A DNA stretch of 64,000 nucleotides from Microbacteriaceae bacterium VKM Ac-2854 (GTDB lineage Bacteria > Actinomycetota > Actinomycetes > Actinomycetales > Microbacteriaceae): contig JABMLH010000001.1 of NCBI GenBank assembly GCA_013205085.1, positions 930,001 to 994,000 of the forward strand. Direction: 5' to 3'. The stretch's first letter is position 1, and each line of letters begins with the position of its first letter. The notes below the pieces were generated by a model, which saw only the letters and a list, made by a program, of their open reading frames with translations, searched no databases and was not told the origin of the DNA. Shown one piece after another: positions 17,100 through 24,511 of the stretch. Made by a program: the position numbers and the translations under genes.

Positions 17100-17118
17100 G
17101 GAGCCCGCCACGGGCTCC
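17100..17118 (+). promoter_or_regulatory. Leader hairpin before the MHS transporter
   Basis: GGAGCCCG and CGGGCTCC form a perfect 8-bp stem with a 3-base loop, 22 bases before the ATG. It could affect transcript stability or access to the ribosome site. A weaker CTGCC/GGCAG stem lies at about 17071-17086. Confidence 0.4.
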
Positions 17119-17140
17119 GTGTCTCGGAAAGAGAACAACG

Positions 17141-18478
17141 ATGACCACAACGCAACGCCTCGACACCGCCATGGTCGACGTCGTCACCGCCGACGGGAAG
17201 GTGGTCCGCAAGGCCACCGTCGCCGGCGCGGTCGGCTCCTTCGTCGAGTGGTACGACTACGGCATCTACGGCCTGCTGACCACCTACCTCGCGATCAACA
17301 TCATGGGTGGGGCGGAGGCGGGCGGCCTGTTCCTGACCAACGTCGGCTTCCTGGTCAGCTTCATCGCCCGCCCCTTCGGTGCCGTGATCTCCGGCTACCT
17401 CGGCGACAAGCTCGGCCGCAAGACGCTGCTGGCCACCTTGCTGCTGCTGATCTCGGGCGCGACCGCCGCCATCGGCCTGATCCCCTCCGCCACCGTGATC
17501 GGCGTCGCCGCGCCGATCCTGCTGATCGCGCTGCGCGTGCTGCAGGGCTTCTCGGCCGGCGGCGAGGTCGCCGGAGCGATGTCCTTCGTCGGCGAGTACG
17601 CCCGCGACCGCAACCGCAACTTCTCGATGAGCTTCATCGCCGTCGGCTCGTTCTTCGCCCTGATGTTCGGCAGCGCCTTCTCGGCGATCCTGATCACCAC
17701 TCTCGGCGACACCACGATGACCGAGTGGGGCTGGCGCATCCCGTTCCTGTTCGCGGCCCCGCTGGGCTACGTCGGCTTCTACATCCGCCGCAAGATGGAG
17801 GAGACGCCGCACTTCGAGGCGCTGCGCGAGCGCAACACCGTGGCCCGCAATCCGCTGCGCGAGGCCTTCACCAACAAGACCCACCTCAAGGCGATCGCGC
17901 TGACGATCTTCCTGCCCGCGCTGAACGGCCCGGGTTACTACCTGCTCTTCGCCTACATGCCGACCTACCTGAAGACCCAGCTCGGCGAGGCGAACAACTT
18001 CACCATGGTGCAGGCGCTCGTCGTCACCGCGTTCTCGCTGGTCGCGATCATCATCTCCATCCCGCTGATGGCGCGTCTGTCGGACCGCATCGGTCGCAAG
18101 CCCGTGCTGATCCTCTCCTCCGTGCTCGTCGGCATCGTCGCGATCCCGATGTTCTCGCTGATCACCACCGGCCAGTTCGTGCCGGCGATCATCGCGACCG
18201 TTGTGATGGCGATCGCCTTCTCGGGCCACGCCGCCGTTGTGCACACGGTGCTCACCGAGATGTTCCCGACCACGGTGCGATACAGCGCGTACAGCATCGG
18301 CTTCAGCCTCTCGACGATCATCTTCGGCGGCAGTGCGCCGCTGGTGATGACCGCCCTGGTGCAGTCCACCGGTTCCAGCCTGATCCCGGCCTACGCCGCC
18401 GTGATCACCGCCGCCATCACGCTGATCTCGGTCCTCTTCCTCAAGGAGACCAAGGGCCTGCCGCTGCGCACCGAGTAG
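17141..18478 (+). CDS. MFS transporter, metabolite:H+ symporter (MHS) type
   Basis: The 445-residue protein has twelve predicted helices and the MHS hallmark VEWYDYGIYG at the first helix. GYLGDKLGRKTLL fills the conserved inter-helix loop, and later RLSDRIGRKPVL repeats it. Relatives take up shikimate, proline/betaine, citrate, 2-oxoglutarate or other organic acids with protons. The ATG at 17141 is chosen because the first helix then starts at the usual distance. It heads the rightward operon with the PxpA/B/C-like trio, so it probably imports the compound these enzymes process. Confidence 0.88.
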   Translation: MTTTQRLDTAMVDVVTADGKVVRKATVAGAVGSFVEWYDYGIYGLLTTYLAINIMGGAEAGGLFLTNVGFLVSFIARPFGAVISGYLGDKLGRKTLLATLLLLISGATAAIGLIPSATVIGVAAPILLIALRVLQGFSAGGEVAGAMSFVGEYARDRNRNFSMSFIAVGSFFALMFGSAFSAILITTLGDTTMTEWGWRIPFLFAAPLGYVGFYIRRKMEETPHFEALRERNTVARNPLREAFTNKTHLKAIALTIFLPALNGPGYYLLFAYMPTYLKTQLGEANNFTMVQALVVTAFSLVAIIISIPLMARLSDRIGRKPVLILSSVLVGIVAIPMFSLITTGQFVPAIIATVVMAIAFSGHAAVVHTVLTEMFPTTVRYSAYSIGFSLSTIIFGGSAPLVMTALVQSTGSSLIPAYAAVITAAITLISVLFLKETKGLPLRTE

Positions 18479-18493
18479 CAGCGCCCCAGACTC

Positions 18494-18527
18494 GGAGGGG
18501 CCGGTGTTCTCACCCGCCGGCCCCTCC
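18494..18527 (+). terminator. GC-rich hairpin between transporter and pxpA-like gene
   Basis: Arms GGAGGGGCCGG and CCGGCCCCTCC (11 bp, perfect) flank a 12-base loop in the 84-bp gap. No T-tract follows, so it may be a processing or attenuation structure that lowers downstream expression rather than a full stop. Confidence 0.45.
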
Positions 18528-18562
18528 GCACCACCGATCCACCCACTCTCTGGAGGAACCCC

Positions 18563-19369
18563 ATGGGCATCTCATCCGTCGCCGTCGTCGCCGATCTCGG
18601 CGAGAGCTTCGGCAACTACACCATCGGCAACGACGAGGCCCTGCTCGGCCTGGTCACCGCCTCCAACATCGCCTGCGGCTTCCACGCCAGCGACCCGCGC
18701 GTGATGGACTGGACCGTCGCCGAGTGCGTCGCCCGCGGCATCGAGCTCGGCGCGCACCCCGGCTACCCCGACCTGGTCGGCTTCGGCCGCCGCTTGATCG
18801 AGGCGTCGGAGGAGGAGATCCGCACCGACGTGCTCTACCAGATCGGGGCGCTGGACGCCTTCGCCCGCGTGCACGGCGGCACCATCAGCCACGTCGCTCC
18901 GCACGGCCGGATGGGCAGCATCGCGCAGACGGATGCGAAGCACGCCCGCGCCATCACCGACGCCATCGCGGCGTACAACCCGGACTACATCGTGATCTGC
19001 CAGAACGGTCTGCTGGCGGACGAGGCGCGCAAGCGCGGCCTGCAGGTGGGGTACGTCTTCCTCGCCGATCGCGGCTACGGCGACGACGGCATGCCGGTGC
19101 CGCGCTCGCACCCTGGCGGACTCATCCACGACCCCGCCGCGATCGGCGCCCGCGTCGCCCAGGTGGTCCGCGAGGGCACCATCGTCTCGGTCGACGGCAA
19201 CACCGTTCCGCTCGGTCACGACTGCGACGTCGTGCTGCTGCACGGCGACCACCCGAACGTGCTGGAGAACGGCACCGTGCTCCGCGCAACGCTGGAGGCC
19301 GAAGGCATCCGCGCCGTCGGGCTGCAGGAGGTGCTCGCCGAGAAGGCGCGCGTGCTCGCGCACTCATGA
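18563..19369 (+). CDS. LamB/YcsF family protein (5-oxoprolinase subunit A-like)
   Basis: The 268-residue protein follows the PxpA (LamB/YcsF) layout: DLGESFGNYTIGNDEALL, NIACGFHASDP and ELGAHPGYPDLVGFGRR. PxpA works with PxpB and PxpC to hydrolyse 5-oxoproline using ATP. This copy departs from the classical motifs: the usual DLNCDMGESFG is shortened to ADLGESFG, and the typical KPHGALYN becomes APHGRMGS. It lies in a PxpA-B-C order with 4-bp overlaps, so the three subunits probably form one enzyme. The motif changes suggest a substrate other than 5-oxoproline (inference). Confidence 0.82.
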   Translation: MGISSVAVVADLGESFGNYTIGNDEALLGLVTASNIACGFHASDPRVMDWTVAECVARGIELGAHPGYPDLVGFGRRLIEASEEEIRTDVLYQIGALDAFARVHGGTISHVAPHGRMGSIAQTDAKHARAITDAIAAYNPDYIVICQNGLLADEARKRGLQVGYVFLADRGYGDDGMPVPRSHPGGLIHDPAAIGARVAQVVREGTIVSVDGNTVPLGHDCDVVLLHGDHPNVLENGTVLRATLEAEGIRAVGLQEVLAEKARVLAHS

Positions 19370-20091
19370 CCGAGCCGTCGAGCATCCCGGTGATCGTGAC
19401 GGGCTTCGGCGACGGGGCGGTCATGGTGACCATCGCCGCCGCCGATGCGTCGTTGCGCCGCCAGGCCGTGATCGTCTTCCGCGAGCGGCTGCTCGCGCGG
19501 CGCCCGCACGGTGTGGTCGACGTGGTCTCGGGGCTCGAATCGCTGCTGGTGGAGTTCGATCCGCTGGAGACCTCGGTGGAGAACCTGGTGTTCGCCGTCG
19601 AGCTGCTCGCGGAACTCCCGGTCGCGGTGGCCGCGACGGCGCCGACGCGTTCGTTCGAGATCCCATTCGTCGTCGATGAGAACAATGCGCCGGATCTCGC
19701 CGACGTCGCCGCGGAACTGGGCGTCTCGGACGAGGAGGTCGTGGCGATGATCGAGGCGTCCAGCTTCCGGATCGCCCTGCTCGCGGCGGCCATGGCGCCG
19801 ATGATGGACGGGCTCGACGTGCCGCGTCCGGTGCGTCGGCGAGCGCAGCCGCGCACCGACGTGCCCGCCGGGGCGATCATGATCGCCGGAGGTAACGCGA
19901 TCATCCAGCCCTTCGCCGGCCCGACCGGCTGGCGCGTGGTCGGCCGCACTCCGCTGACGATCGTCGACATCACCCGGGAGCGTCCGGTGGCGTTCGCCCC
20001 GGGCGACGCGGTGTGCTTCCGGCGTATCGACGCCGCCGACGCCGTGCTGCTGCACGGCGCCTTCCTGGAAGCCGCGGAGGTGACCGCATGA
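19366..20091 (+). CDS. 5-oxoprolinase subunit B-like (PxpB/KipI family)
   Basis: The 241-residue protein has the N-terminal GDGAVMV strand, the segment LADVAAELGVSDEEVV and the C-terminal core TDVPAGAIMIAGGNAIIQP and GWRVVGRTPLTIVD of the allophanate hydrolase subunit 1 fold. The family's FLPGFPYLGG loop is replaced by AMAPMMDGL, so a likely active-site loop is altered. It overlaps the genes before and after it by 4 bp each. It should pair with the following subunit to form the amide-hydrolysing half. Confidence 0.8.
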   Translation: MTEPSSIPVIVTGFGDGAVMVTIAAADASLRRQAVIVFRERLLARRPHGVVDVVSGLESLLVEFDPLETSVENLVFAVELLAELPVAVAATAPTRSFEIPFVVDENNAPDLADVAAELGVSDEEVVAMIEASSFRIALLAAAMAPMMDGLDVPRPVRRRAQPRTDVPAGAIMIAGGNAIIQPFAGPTGWRVVGRTPLTIVDITRERPVAFAPGDAVCFRRIDAADAVLLHGAFLEAAEVTA

Positions 20092-21155
20092 GTATCGAGG
20101 TCGGCATCACGGTCGTCAGTGCCGGTTGGGTCAGCACCTTCCAGGATCTCGGTCGGGTCGACGCGGAGCGGCTGGGTGTGCCCAGCGGGGGAGCCGCCGA
20201 TCAGCATTCCGCCGCCATCGCCAACATCCTCGTCGGCAACCCCCGCGGTGCCACGCTCATGGAGAGCCTCGGCGGTGTGCTCGCCGTGGTGCCGGATCGG
20301 GACATCCTGGTGGCAGTCACCGGCACTCCGGCGGAGGTCACGGTCGACGGCGCCGCCGTCGAACTGTGGGCGCCGTTCGTCGTCCCGGCCGGCCACCTGC
20401 TCTCGATCCACGGGGCGCACACCGGAGCCCGCAGTTACCTCGCGATGAACGGCGCCCTGACCGCGGCGCGGTTCCTCGGCAGCGCGGCCCCGGATGCGCG
20501 GATGGGATTCGCGCAGGCACTCCGCGTCGGGCAGAGCATCGAGCTCGTCACGACGTTCCGCGGCTTCCGCCGGACATTCTTCGAACAGTCCTTCTTCCGC
20601 CTCCCCGTGCCGGTGCCGGCGTTCGGGCAGCATCCCTGGACGATCGACCTGGTGCCGAGCGACCTCACCGATGCATTGCCCGGGCTGCGCACCCTGATGG
20701 CCAACGCGCGCTACCTCGTCACGGATCGTTCGAACCACGTCGGACTGCGTCTCGACGGCCCGGTGCTGCACCCCGAGGGTGAGGATGAGATCGTGTCGCA
20801 CGGCGTCCCGATCGGAGCCGTGGAGATCCCGCACGGCGACGAACTGATCGTGCTCGGGCGCTACCGCACTCTCACCGCGGGCTATCCGATCGTCGGTTTC
20901 GTCACTCGCGCTTCGCAGTCGATCCTCGGTCAGGCCGGACCCGGCCGGGAGCTCGTCTTCCGCTGGGTCGATCGCGGGGCGGCTCGGCGACTCCTGGCCG
21001 AGAGCGAGAACCGACTGATCGCGCTGGAGGAATCGGTGGCGCGGGCGTTCCGGGCCGCCGGCCTCGGCCTCGAGGCCGCCTCCGAACCGATCAACGTGCT
21101 GCCCGACGTGCTCGAGGCATTGCCCGACCACGAAATAAATGCGACGATCTTCTAG
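20088..21155 (+). CDS. 5-oxoprolinase subunit C-like (PxpC/KipA, biotin-dependent carboxyltransferase family)
   Basis: The 355-residue protein shows STFQDLGRVDAERLGVPSGG, ANILVGNPRGATLMESLGG and the late RTLTAGYPIVGFVTRASQSI, which are hallmarks of allophanate hydrolase subunit 2 / PxpC. It would act with the PxpB-like subunit. The start at 20088 overlaps the previous stop (ATGA). An operator and the promoter of the following SDR overlap its last codons, so two transcription units meet here. Confidence 0.84.
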   Translation: MSIEVGITVVSAGWVSTFQDLGRVDAERLGVPSGGAADQHSAAIANILVGNPRGATLMESLGGVLAVVPDRDILVAVTGTPAEVTVDGAAVELWAPFVVPAGHLLSIHGAHTGARSYLAMNGALTAARFLGSAAPDARMGFAQALRVGQSIELVTTFRGFRRTFFEQSFFRLPVPVPAFGQHPWTIDLVPSDLTDALPGLRTLMANARYLVTDRSNHVGLRLDGPVLHPEGEDEIVSHGVPIGAVEIPHGDELIVLGRYRTLTAGYPIVGFVTRASQSILGQAGPGRELVFRWVDRGAARRLLAESENRLIALEESVARAFRAAGLGLEAASEPINVLPDVLEALPDHEINATIF

Positions 21156-21177
21156 AATGCGAATCCGTTCGCGTTTC
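21154..21177. promoter_or_regulatory. Operator copy 3 before the SDR-aminotransferase operon
   Basis: AGAATGCGA-N6-TCGCGTTTC matches the operator at 16782 in all but a few positions. It starts one base before the end of the PxpC-like gene and lies about 27 bp before the SDR start, overlapping a -10-like TAGAAT (21153-21158). Confidence 0.65.
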
Positions 21178-21203
21178 TTGACGCCTCTCGAAAGGTCCTT
21201 CCC

Positions 21204-21998
21204 GTGACTCAGCTCGACTCGAAGATCGCCGTGATCACCGGCGCCGGCAGCGGCATGGGCGCGGAGATCGCGGCGCTGCTCGCCGAAGACGGCGCTCACG
21301 TCGTGCTCGTCGGCCGCGACGCCCGCAAGCTCGACGCGATCGCGGAGCGGATCGCTGCCGCGGGAGGAACTTCGACGGTCGCCGCCTGCGACATCGCCGA
21401 CGGCGACCAGATCCGCGCCCTCGTCGCCCGCGTCCACAACGAACTCGGCCCGGTCGACATCCTCGTGAACAACGCCGGCAGCGCCTCGACCGTGCTGAAC
21501 CCGCAGTACACCCCCGTCGCCGAGTGGCGAGGGGTTGTGGACGTGAACCTCACCGCCGTGTTCGAGCTGACGCAGGCGCTGCTGCCCGACCTGCTCTCGC
21601 GGGGCGGCGGCACCGTCGTCACCGTCTCCTCCCTCGCGGCCGTGAATCCGAACCTCCTCGGCGGCGCGGCGTACGGTGCGGCGAAGGCCGCCGTCCGCAA
21701 TTTCATGACCTTCCTGCACAACACCTTCCGCAACGACGGGCTGCGCGCCATCACGGTGCTGCCCGGCGAGGCCGACACCCCCATCCTCGACAATCGCGCG
21801 CGCCCGCCGCGTCCAGAGGAGCGGGCGAACATGCTGCAGCCGATCGACGTGGCCCGCGCCGTGCACCTGGCGGTCAGCCTGCCGCAGCGCGTTGTGCTGC
21901 AGGAGATCGTCGTCGCCCCCACCCGGCAGCGCGACACCAGCCACGACCTCGAGGTCAGCCGCCGCGTCGGCGCCCCGACCACCGAACCGACTCTCTAG
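21204..21998 (+). CDS. Short-chain dehydrogenase/reductase
   Basis: The 264-residue classical SDR has the motif TGAGSGMG for the cofactor, NNAGSAS, an active-site Ser in VTVSSLAAVN and the YGAAK catalytic pair. The substrate is not predictable from sequence. The start is GTG at 21204 with an AAAGG site upstream. It follows its own operator copy and is nine bases from the aminotransferase gene, so both belong to a second rightward unit of the same regulon. Confidence 0.85.
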   Translation: MTQLDSKIAVITGAGSGMGAEIAALLAEDGAHVVLVGRDARKLDAIAERIAAAGGTSTVAACDIADGDQIRALVARVHNELGPVDILVNNAGSASTVLNPQYTPVAEWRGVVDVNLTAVFELTQALLPDLLSRGGGTVVTVSSLAAVNPNLLGGAAYGAAKAAVRNFMTFLHNTFRNDGLRAITVLPGEADTPILDNRARPPRPEERANMLQPIDVARAVHLAVSLPQRVVLQEIVVAPTRQRDTSHDLEVSRRVGAPTTEPTL

Positions 21999-22006
21999 GA
22001 ATTGCC

Positions 22007-23200
22007 ATGACGATCCTCAGCCCTTCGTTCCCCGCCTCCGCCGCGGTCCGCCGCATCGAGCAGAGCTCGCGCCGGGTGCAGCAGCCCGCCTCGACCGCCA
22101 GCCTGGTCTCGCTCGCGATGGGCGAGCCCGACTTCGACACCCCTGCGGTCGTCCGCGAAGCCGCCGAACGCGCGCTGGCGAACGGACGCACCCACTACTC
22201 GCCGCTCGCGGGCGAGGCGAGCCTGCGCGGCCCGCTCGCCGACCGCATCGGCGCCCTCACCGGCTCCGCCGTCGACGCCGGCGACGTGCTGATCACCCAC
22301 GGGGGCACGGGCGGGCTCGCGGCGGCCATCCTGGGCATCGTCAGCCCCGGCGACCGCGTCGTCATCCCCGACCCGACCTATTCGCTCTACAGCGATCTGG
22401 TCAGCATGGCCGGGGGAGTCGCCGTGCACGTGCCCATCGCCGCGGACCTGCACTGGGACCTCGACCGGCTCCGCGACGCCCTCGTCGGCGCGCGCCTGTT
22501 CGTCTTCTGCAACCCCGGCAACCCGACCGGCATCGTGCACACCCGGGAGGAACTCGAAGCCCTCGCGTCCTTCGTCGACGGCACCGACACCATCGTGCTC
22601 TCCGACGAGGCGTACTCCACGCTGGACTTCACCGGCCGCCCGTTCACCTCCGCCCTCGAGATCGACGGACTGCGCGAGCGCACCGTCTACTGCCAGACCT
22701 TCTCGAAGAGCTACGCGATGACGGGCTGGCGCGTGGGCTACCTCTGGGGCCCGAGCGAGCTGATCCGGGCCTCCGCCCGCGTGCACAACACGTTCAACGG
22801 ATCGGTGAACACCGCGGTGCAGGATGCGGCGCTCGCCGCGCTGGAACACGCAGGCGCCGACATCGAGCGGATGCGTGCGGCCTACGCCGTGCGGCGCGAG
22901 ATCATGCGCGAGGGTCTGGTGCAGGTTCCCGGCCTGCAGATCAGTGAGCCGGAGGGCGCGTTCTACTTCTTCCCGCGCTACTCCGCCTCGACCGCAGCTG
23001 GTGCGTCCATCGGCTCCGTCGACATGGTCGCGCGGCTGCGCGAGGCAGGGATCGCCGTCCGACCCGGCTTCGAGTTCGGCGCCAATGGCGAGAACCACCT
23101 GCGTCTGTCCTACGCTGCCAGTGAGGACGCCATCCGCACCGGGACGGAGCGCATGAAGGCGGCCTTCGAGGGTTTCGCGACGACCACCGACTTGGAGTGA
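22007..23200 (+). CDS. Class I/II PLP-dependent aminotransferase
   Basis: The 397-residue protein has the fold type I aminotransferase pattern: ALANGRTHYSPLAGEASLR, FCNPGNPTGIVH, DEAYSTLDF and the PLP lysine in FSKSYAMTGWRVGY (Lys234). It would move an amino group between an amino acid and a 2-oxo acid. The start at 22007 follows an AGGAAT-type site. It lies between the SDR and a TetR regulator. Together with the Glu/Leu dehydrogenase at the other end of the regulon it suggests catabolism of an amino acid or hydroxy-amino acid. Confidence 0.88.
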   Translation: MTILSPSFPASAAVRRIEQSSRRVQQPASTASLVSLAMGEPDFDTPAVVREAAERALANGRTHYSPLAGEASLRGPLADRIGALTGSAVDAGDVLITHGGTGGLAAAILGIVSPGDRVVIPDPTYSLYSDLVSMAGGVAVHVPIAADLHWDLDRLRDALVGARLFVFCNPGNPTGIVHTREELEALASFVDGTDTIVLSDEAYSTLDFTGRPFTSALEIDGLRERTVYCQTFSKSYAMTGWRVGYLWGPSELIRASARVHNTFNGSVNTAVQDAALAALEHAGADIERMRAAYAVRREIMREGLVQVPGLQISEPEGAFYFFPRYSASTAAGASIGSVDMVARLREAGIAVRPGFEFGANGENHLRLSYAASEDAIRTGTERMKAAFEGFATTTDLE

Positions 23201-23206
23201 CCGAGA

Positions 23207-23812
23207 ATGCGCAGCGATCAGGAACGCAACCGCCGTCGCATCGTGAAGGCCGCGGTCTTCCTGGTCGCCCGTAAAGGGTCGGCGGTACGGATGGCCGACA
23301 TCGCCGACCGCGCCGATGTGTCCACGGCCACCGCCTACCGCCACTTCGCCTCCGTGGACGACGTGCTGGCCGAGTTCCGCGACGACGTCGGCCGCCAACT
23401 GCTCGACTTCAGTTCCCACTGCGAGGCGAGCGGCGTCGCTCTGCTCGAAGCCGTGTCGCAGGAGTGGGTCCGCCTCGTGGTCAAGAACGGCGCCGCGATG
23501 ATCCACAGCCGTTCCGACCAGGGCTACCTGAAGCGACTCCGAGCCGGCACCGCCTACCTCTCCGCGCAGGCGGAAGCGGTCGGCCGACCGATCACCGAAG
23601 CCGCCGCCGAACTCGGCATCCCGGATCTCGGCGACGAGGGGCTGTTCCTCTGGAACGTCCTGTTCGACCCTCGCGAGATCCACGACCTGTTGGAGACCGT
23701 CGGGCTGACCGGGCCCCAGATCGGCACCCGCCTGGTGCTGACGTTCACCGGCGCGATGCGCGGCTGGGCCGCCGCCCGCGAGAGCGCGGACGTCGAGGCG
23801 ATCAGCGCGTGA
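23207..23812 (+). CDS. TetR/AcrR-family transcriptional regulator
   Basis: The 201-residue protein has an N-terminal TetR helix-turn-helix (MADIADRADVSTATAYRHF) and a longer ligand-binding C-terminal part. It is the only apparent regulator inside this catabolic region and is co-transcribed with the SDR and aminotransferase. It is therefore the best candidate to bind the three GAAATGCGA-type inverted repeats. That link is inferred from position and the palindromic form of the sites. Confidence 0.85.
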   Translation: MRSDQERNRRRIVKAAVFLVARKGSAVRMADIADRADVSTATAYRHFASVDDVLAEFRDDVGRQLLDFSSHCEASGVALLEAVSQEWVRLVVKNGAAMIHSRSDQGYLKRLRAGTAYLSAQAEAVGRPITEAAAELGIPDLGDEGLFLWNVLFDPREIHDLLETVGLTGPQIGTRLVLTFTGAMRGWAAARESADVEAISA

Positions 23813-23904
23813 TCCGGGTCGAGAACGCGGAGCCCGCGGTGACGGATGACGAGCTCGCCGCGATCGTGGCGGCGGTCGAGTGCGCGCGGCCGCTCACAAG
23901 GTGA
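23809..23904 (+). pseudogene. Short fragment resembling acyl-CoA carboxylase epsilon subunit
   Basis: A GTG overlapping the TetR stop (GTGA) opens a 31-codon frame containing VTDDELAAIVAAVE after an IRV-type strand. This recalls the start of the small epsilon subunits of actinobacterial acyl-CoA carboxylases, which are about twice as long. The C-terminal part is missing and the frame ends next to a truncated glycosidase on the other strand, so a deletion joint is likely. The match is short and uncertain. Confidence 0.35.
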
Positions 23905-24496
23905 AGGAGGCCGTTGCGGCGTCGGAGTCGCCGGAGTAAGCCGACGCTTCGAGTAGCACCGTGGGTGCCGCGGCGACGAAGCCGTTCGGGGTCCACCGCT
24001 GCAGCGGGCGCAGGGAGGCGCGAACGGTGACCTGCTCGCTCGCGCCCGCCTCGAGGGAGACGGGGGCGAAGCCCAGCAGGACGCGGGAGGGGAAGTCATC
24101 GGCATCGATACATCCGTAGACCTGAACGACGTGACGTCCGGTGCGGTCCCCGTTGTTGCTGACGCGGACGGTGAGGGTGAGGTTCTCGTCGTCGCGGTCG
24201 GTGATGTCGATCGTGTCGATGCTGAAGCTGGTGTAGGAGAGGCCGAATCCGAGGGGGTAGGCGGCGGTGTGTCCGTCGCGGTCCAGGAGTCGTTGACCGT
24301 GCCAGAGGTCGTAGGTGATCGCGGTCGCGTTCCGGTCGAAGAACGGCAGGTGCGCTTCGGTGGTGGGGATCGAGTACGGCAGCCGGCCCGAGGCGTCGAC
24401 GGTTCCCAGGAGCACATCGGTGAGAGCGTGTCCGCCCTCACCGCCGGCGTACCAGCTGACGAGGATGGCGGGCACGTCGGTCTTCCACTCTTCGGT
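23894..24496 (-). pseudogene. C-terminal fragment of a GH3 beta-glucosidase
   Basis: About 200 residues match the end of family 3 glycoside hydrolases. They include DVPAILVSWYAGGEGGHALT, the LPFFDR region, YPLGFGLSYTSF, and a fibronectin III-like domain with VRVSNNGDRTGRHVVQVY. The frame is closed by a stop at 24497-24499, and the N-terminal catalytic barrel is absent. It is a 5'-truncated remnant ending against the epsilon-subunit-like fragment. The aldo/keto reductase gene ends 15 bases upstream of the break. Confidence 0.8.
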
Positions 24497-24511
24497 TCAG
24501 GGGGAGTGGGG

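Larger units (their letters stand above)
16763..17140. promoter_or_regulatory. Divergent control region with two copies of a shared operator
   Basis: This 378-bp gap separates the leftward dehydrogenase operon from the rightward transporter operon. It holds a nearly ideal inverted repeat at 16782-16805 and a second, weaker copy at 16949-16972. It also holds a promoter reading TTGACC (16937-16942), an 18-bp spacer and TATTCT (16961-16966) toward the transporter, and two leader hairpins before the transporter start. No gene is apparent within it. Confidence 0.65.

Noticed and set aside
17100-17118. The leader hairpin considered as a riboswitch
   Set aside because: It is a simple 8-bp stem-loop without the conserved core of any riboswitch class I know.
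17119-20091. A 990-codon open frame that appears to fuse transporter, PxpA and PxpB regions
   Set aside because: Only the last 241 codons read as a real protein (PxpB-like). The earlier part is an out-of-frame, Arg-rich shadow of the transporter and the PxpA-like gene.
19122-21944. A 940-codon minus-strand open frame opposite the PxpB/PxpC/SDR genes
   Set aside because: It covers three well-supported plus-strand genes and its product is low-complexity and compositionally biased, as expected from antisense GC-rich DNA.
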